From contig CAZOOT010000118.1 in NCBI GenBank assembly GCA_964581455.1, positions 1 through 10,092 of the forward strand: a stretch of 10,092 nt of DNA. The letters run 5' to 3'. This document shows, piece after piece, positions 6,728 through 10,092 of the stretch. The notes under the pieces are model-generated. The model ran no database searches. It worked only from the letters and a program-made list of their open reading frames with translations, and was not told the origin of the DNA. This stretch comes from VBAS01 sp964581455. Its GTDB lineage: Bacteria; Bacteroidota; Bacteroidia; Chitinophagales; Chitinophagaceae. Made by a program: the position numbers and the translations under genes. Position 1 is the first letter of the stretch. Every line of letters starts with the position of its first letter.

Positions 6728-9547
6728 TTAAACTGTTTTTAATTTTACTGCAGCCAGCTCCGCTTCAATCATGGGCCTTATCAGCACAAACTTTTCTGTT
6801 AATAATTTCAGTTCTTCTTTTATTTTTTCTGTTTCCTGGCGGTTTTTTGCCCTGGTTTCAATACTTGTTGCCAGCGACAGCAGGCTGTTCATTTGTAAAA
6901 TACCAAGACTGCTTTTTAGTTTATGTGCCTGCTTATAAACGAGGTCCCAGTCTTCATGAATCTTTCCTTCTTTTAACTGCTCCAGTATCAAGGGAGCTGT
7001 ATCTAAAAATAATTGCAGCACATCACAGAAGTATTCATCGTCTTCCATTTCTATCAGGTGAGACAGATTGTATAATTCCTCTTTCTGCTGTGATTTTTCA
7101 GTTTTGTCTTCATTTGAATAAGAGGGCTGCTCGTCCAGTAACAATCGCCTTAAGTGTTTAAACAGATCTGCCGGAGCAAAAGGTTTAGTGAGATATTCAT
7201 TCATTCCCAGTTCAAAGCATTTCATCTTTTCATTGCGAAGGGCACTGGCCGTCATGGCTATGATAGGGATGTTGAGTTTTAATTTCTGACGGATATATAT
7301 AGATGTTTGAAACCCGTTCATAACAGGCATTTGCAAATCAAGAATAATCAAGTCCGCTTTTATACCTTCTTCCAGCAGAGTGACTGCTTCTTTTCCATTA
7401 TTGGCCAGGATCGTCTGTATGCCTGCTCTTTTCAGAATATGGATAATCACTTTCTGGTTTACTTCATTGTCTTCTGCCACAAGGATAGTTTTACCTGCGA
7501 GGTTATTGTCTGCCGTCATTTTATTCCCGACTTTTTTAACTTCATGTGAAACTGTTTTACCGATTGGCATTTCTAAAACAAAACCGAAAGTGGTGCCTTT
7601 ATTTAATTCACTTTTCACTTCAATATCGCCACCCAGCATATTCACCAGTTTTTTGGTAATAGACAAGCCCAGCCCGGTACCTCCGTATTTTCTTGTTGTT
7701 TCCTCTGCCGCCTGCTCAAAGCTTTCAAAAATATGTTTTAGTTTATCATCGGGGATTCCTATACCGGTATCGGTAATACCAAAATAAATGCTGGCTTTAT
7801 CCTTGCTTTTCCCGATCAGTTTCACACTAATCTCAATACTTCCTTCTTCGGTAAACTTGAAGGCGTTGCTGAGCAGGTTGGTCATTATCTGTGTCAAACG
7901 AAGCGGATCAGAAACAACTTGTTCGGGCAGCGACTGGTCGTACATAATGGATAAACGGAAATTTTTCCCTCTTGCCTTTACTTTAAATGCAGCCAGTGTA
8001 TTGTCCAGTATTTCCTGCAGGTTAAAATCAATTTTTTCGATTGATAATTTGCCTGCTTTGATTTTGGAAATATCCAGAATATCGTTAATGAGCTTTAGCA
8101 AATTATCAGAAGACTGCCGGATGATCTGAACAAACTCATCCTGCTCAGATGTCAGTTGGGTATTCATCAGCACATTGGTCATTCCGATGATCCCGTTCAT
8201 AGGAGTTCTTATTTCATGACTCATATTAGCCAGGAACTGTTCCTGCAGCTGTTCGGCGGCTTCTGCTTTTTTCTTGGCTTCAATCAGCTTTTGTTGTTGC
8301 TGCACTTTATCTGTAATATCTGTTGCAATTCCACCTATCCCATATATTTTGTTGTCTTTATCAAACAACGGAAATTTTACAATCATCAGGTTGTGGAGAC
8401 CATCGGGTTTTTCTACTGTTTCTTCCAGCACAGCGTCTTTCAAAGTACGAACCACTAATTCATCTGCTTCTTTATACTGATGAGCTATTTCCGGTTTTTC
8501 AAAGTCAAAATCTGTTTTCCCGACAACCTGGGTTTCTTCTAACCTGAGAAATTCCCTGAATGACCGGTTAATCAGCAGGTATTTACCATTCAGGTCTTTT
8601 ATAAAAACAATCAGCGGTGTGTTGTCCAGGATGGACTGTAACCGGAACTGGTATTCATCTTTTTCTTCTCTTATTCTTAGTAGTGCTCTGTCCACTAATT
8701 TTCGTTCAGTAATATCTTTTGATGTGCAACAAACAGCCACAATATCCCCTTTTTCATCCCGCACAGGAAAATAACTGGAATAAAACCACAGCCATTCTCC
8801 TTCGACAGTTTTAATATTGGTTTCTGCTTCGTAATGACTCCCTTTCATTACTAACTGAAATATCTCATGAAATTTCCTTTTATTATCAATCATGATAAAA
8901 TCAGTATAATGCATCCCTGTCTGACAATCTATACCGGTAATTCTTTTGATATCTCTTCGGCCTGCTTCATTTACCAATGAAATAGTAAAATCAGGATTGA
9001 TCAGAAAAAACCCTTCCTGGGTATTGGAAAGCATCGTCATGATTTTATTTTCTGCATTTTTTATTCTTTCCTCAGTTTGCTTCAATGCTGTAATATTATT
9101 CAAAACAATGACGATTCCACTGATGCTTCCATCGGATTCTATAACAGGAGAATAGTGTGCACTTAACCACAGGGCACCATTTGTGATATCTATTTTCAAC
9201 GCTGAATCAACTTGCTCTCCTTTTAACGCAAGTCTTAAATTCTCATTCACTTTTTCTGCTATACCAACCGGTAATATTTTTACAAGGCTGGCTCCGGTAG
9301 TATATTCTGTTCCCATAATTTGCCGGAGCAGTCCGGCAGATTGTTTGTTGGCCATTTGAATTGTAAATGCCCTGTCCACCAAAATAAATCCGCTGCTGGT
9401 GTTATTCAGAAGTTTTTGAACCAGATCCAATACAGCTTCTTTTTTTTCTGTGAAGTTTCTGTGTTTTATCCTGGAGGTGGCCCTGTTACTTTTTACAGAT
9501 GCCTGGGTGGGTAAATTTCCGGATTTGTGAAATACTGGTTTTTTCAT
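6728..9547 (-). CDS. Soluble hybrid sensor histidine kinase, PASx3-HisKA-HATPase-REC-HPt
   Basis: This 939-residue kinase carries a full phosphorelay in one chain. Three PAS-type sensor domains lie at about 38-155, 165-285 and 300-415, each ending in a D/N-I-T linker (NITALKQTEE, DITERKLVD, DITDKVQQQ). The dimerisation domain has H444 in NMSHEIRTPM. The ATPase has its N-box near N557/N561, G1 DTGIGIPD (593-600), F-box FESFEQ (607-612) and G2 GGTGLGLSI (622-630). The receiver has E692/D693, phospho-acceptor D737 and K788. The C-terminal HPt has H875 in AHKLKSSLG. No signal peptide or membrane segment is visible, so it should sense an intracellular cue. It is the first gene of the four-gene - strand operon, and its HPt has an obvious partner in the receiver-only protein encoded next. 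The ATG at 9545-9547 opens the frame; no strong Shine-Dalgarno sequence precedes it. Confidence 0.95.
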   Translation of the reverse strand: MKKPVFHKSGNLPTQASVKSNRATSRIKHRNFTEKKEAVLDLVQKLLNNTSSGFILVDRAFTIQMANKQSAGLLRQIMGTEYTTGASLVKILPVGIAEKVNENLRLALKGEQVDSALKIDITNGALWLSAHYSPVIESDGSISGIVIVLNNITALKQTEERIKNAENKIMTMLSNTQEGFFLINPDFTISLVNEAGRRDIKRITGIDCQTGMHYTDFIMIDNKRKFHEIFQLVMKGSHYEAETNIKTVEGEWLWFYSSYFPVRDEKGDIVAVCCTSKDITERKLVDRALLRIREEKDEYQFRLQSILDNTPLIVFIKDLNGKYLLINRSFREFLRLEETQVVGKTDFDFEKPEIAHQYKEADELVVRTLKDAVLEETVEKPDGLHNLMIVKFPLFDKDNKIYGIGGIATDITDKVQQQQKLIEAKKKAEAAEQLQEQFLANMSHEIRTPMNGIIGMTNVLMNTQLTSEQDEFVQIIRQSSDNLLKLINDILDISKIKAGKLSIEKIDFNLQEILDNTLAAFKVKARGKNFRLSIMYDQSLPEQVVSDPLRLTQIMTNLLSNAFKFTEEGSIEISVKLIGKSKDKASIYFGITDTGIGIPDDKLKHIFESFEQAAEETTRKYGGTGLGLSITKKLVNMLGGDIEVKSELNKGTTFGFVLEMPIGKTVSHEVKKVGNKMTADNNLAGKTILVAEDNEVNQKVIIHILKRAGIQTILANNGKEAVTLLEEGIKADLIILDLQMPVMNGFQTSIYIRQKLKLNIPIIAMTASALRNEKMKCFELGMNEYLTKPFAPADLFKHLRRLLLDEQPSYSNEDKTEKSQQKEELYNLSHLIEMEDDEYFCDVLQLFLDTAPLILEQLKEGKIHEDWDLVYKQAHKLKSSLGILQMNSLLSLATSIETRAKNRQETEKIKEELKLLTEKFVLIRPMIEAELAAVKLKTV

Positions 9548-9907
9548 TTTGTTCGTAAAGGATATTGTGTAAAATAATAATTGTGACCGGAGTCAATGGC
9601 CTGTTAATGCTGCTGCTGATAATAAGATCAGCCAGAAAATAATATAAAAGATCTGATTTCTTAGATAAAAATTTCAGGTTCATAGAGTCGTGGCCTGTTT
9701 CAATATTTAATAACTATAATTATCCGCCATTATTTCATTTAATACTATTTTTTTATTTGTTGACAGGTAAAAATGGGATTTTTACTAAACATATTACCGT
9801 AAGAGTTCGATCCTTGACTACCTTTCGGTATCGTAAGCTTTGTTTAACACGAGTATTGTAATTCCAATTTTTTGTGGTTATTCAGTAATCCGAAATGATA
9901 AAAACCC
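9548..9907 (-). other. Intergenic region upstream of the kinase operon
   Basis: About 360 nt separate the kinase start from the tRNA promoter, and I see no gene in them. The kinase promoter should be here, but no clean TTTG/TAnnTTTG pair is visible on the - strand. Two weak structural signals are present: a perfect 6-bp hairpin GCTGAT (9615-9620) / ATCAGC (9627-9632), and an imperfect inverted repeat TACCGTAAG (9795-9803) / CTTTCGGTA (9822-9830). The second overlaps a near-direct repeat, TATCGTAAG (9829-9837). Confidence 0.45.
9615..9632. repeat. Short inverted repeat upstream of the kinase gene
   Basis: GCTGAT and ATCAGC form a perfect 6-bp stem around AATAAG, 68-85 nt upstream of the kinase start codon. 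It could be an operator or a leader hairpin of the kinase mRNA. No T-run follows on either strand, so it is not a terminator. A repeat this short may also be chance. Confidence 0.3.
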
Positions 9908-9915
9908 TATTTTTG
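9908..9915 (+). promoter_or_regulatory. -7 promoter box for the tRNA-Asn gene
   Basis: TATTTTTG is an exact match to the Bacteroidota primary sigma factor -7 box TAnnTTTG. Transcription would begin around 9922, a few bases before the mature tRNA 5' end at 9925. No TTTG lies at the normal -33 spacing; the nearest one (9871-9874) is 33 nt away. The box position relative to the tRNA is the main support. Confidence 0.6.
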
Positions 9916-9924
9916 CCGCCCTAT

Positions 9925-9998
9925 TCCTGCTTAGCTCAGTTGGTTAGAGCATCTGACTGTTAATCAGAGGGTCGCTGGTTCAAGTCCAGCAGCAGGAG
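9925..9998 (+). tRNA. trnN: tRNA-Asn(GUU)
   Basis: This is a complete 74-nt cloverleaf. The acceptor TCCTGCT (9925-9931) pairs with AGCAGGA (9991-9997), with discriminator G9998. The D-arm is AGCTCAGTTGGTTAGAGC. The anticodon stem TCTGA/TCAGA (9952-9956, 9964-9968) encloses loop CTGTTAA with anticodon GTT at 9959-9961. The variable loop is GGGTC, and the T-stem GCTGG/CCAGC holds loop TTCAAGT. The CCA end is not encoded. GUU reads the AAC and AAU asparagine codons. Confidence 0.98.
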
Positions 9999-10008
9999 CT
10001 GATACAGT

Positions 10009-10037
10009 AAAGGGTTTCATAGAATGAGACCCTTTTT
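10009..10037 (+). terminator. Intrinsic terminator of the tRNA-Asn gene
   Basis: The left arm AAAGGGTTTCAT (10009-10020) and right arm ATGAGACCCTTT (10024-10035) form a 12-bp stem with one G-U pair and an AGA loop. It runs directly into a TTTTT tract at 10033-10037, with a further T-run after one G. It begins 11 nt after the tRNA 3' end. Nothing further is recognisable from 10038 to the window end. Confidence 0.9.
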
Positions 10038-10092
10038 GTTTTTTAGCTGTTCTGACACAATACAAACACAAGCTCCGGATTAACCCGGCTTT

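Noticed and set aside
9795..9830. Sequence resembling a tRNA T-arm (GAGTTCGATCC) upstream of tRNA-Asn, as a possible tRNA remnant or attachment site
   Set aside because: The flanking bases pair over only three positions, no acceptor or anticodon arms can be drawn, and it does not match the nearby tRNA-Asn 3' end.
9974..9998. tRNA-Asn 3' end as an integration site for a genomic island
   Set aside because: No second copy of the tRNA 3' end and no integrase gene are present in the window.

Overview
The window looks like chromosomal DNA from a member of the Bacteroidota, probably Chitinophagaceae or a related family. This is an inference. It rests on the moderate-to-low GC content, an exact TAnnTTTG -7 promoter box in front of the tRNA gene, weak or absent Shine-Dalgarno sequences before the host genes, and the protein families present. 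No ribosomal or other marker gene is available to fix the species.

Left part (1 to about 1892): most of a group II intron on the + strand. Its 5' end lies just outside the window. It contains a structured domain I-III region, an intron-encoded reverse transcriptase/maturase without an endonuclease domain, a clear 34-nt domain V and a domain VI with a bulged branch-point adenosine. The maturase frame carries one in-frame TAA at codon 165, before the catalytic YADD, so this copy looks dead or dependent on a helper.

Middle and right part (2210 to 9547): what looks like one functional unit. On the - strand four genes run in the same direction with gaps of 41 and 37 nt and then a 4-nt ATGA overlap: a soluble PAS-PAS-PAS hybrid histidine kinase with its own REC and HPt domains, a receiver-only response regulator, a membrane-anchored HEAT-like protein, and a processive family 2 glycosyltransferase. 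Facing them on the + strand is a secreted protein with N-terminal TPR-like helices and a C-terminal YaiO-type outer-membrane beta-barrel. The combination of inner-membrane polysaccharide synthase plus TPR/barrel outer-membrane protein resembles synthase-dependent exopolysaccharide export (PgaC/PgaA, BcsA/BcsC logic). Here a multistep phosphorelay takes the regulatory place, and no DNA-binding output domain is visible. The polymer, the signal and the role of the HEAT protein cannot be read from the sequence.

Right edge (9548 to 10092): an intergenic region upstream of the kinase gene, then a complete tRNA-Asn(GUU) gene on the + strand with a recognisable promoter box and a strong intrinsic terminator.
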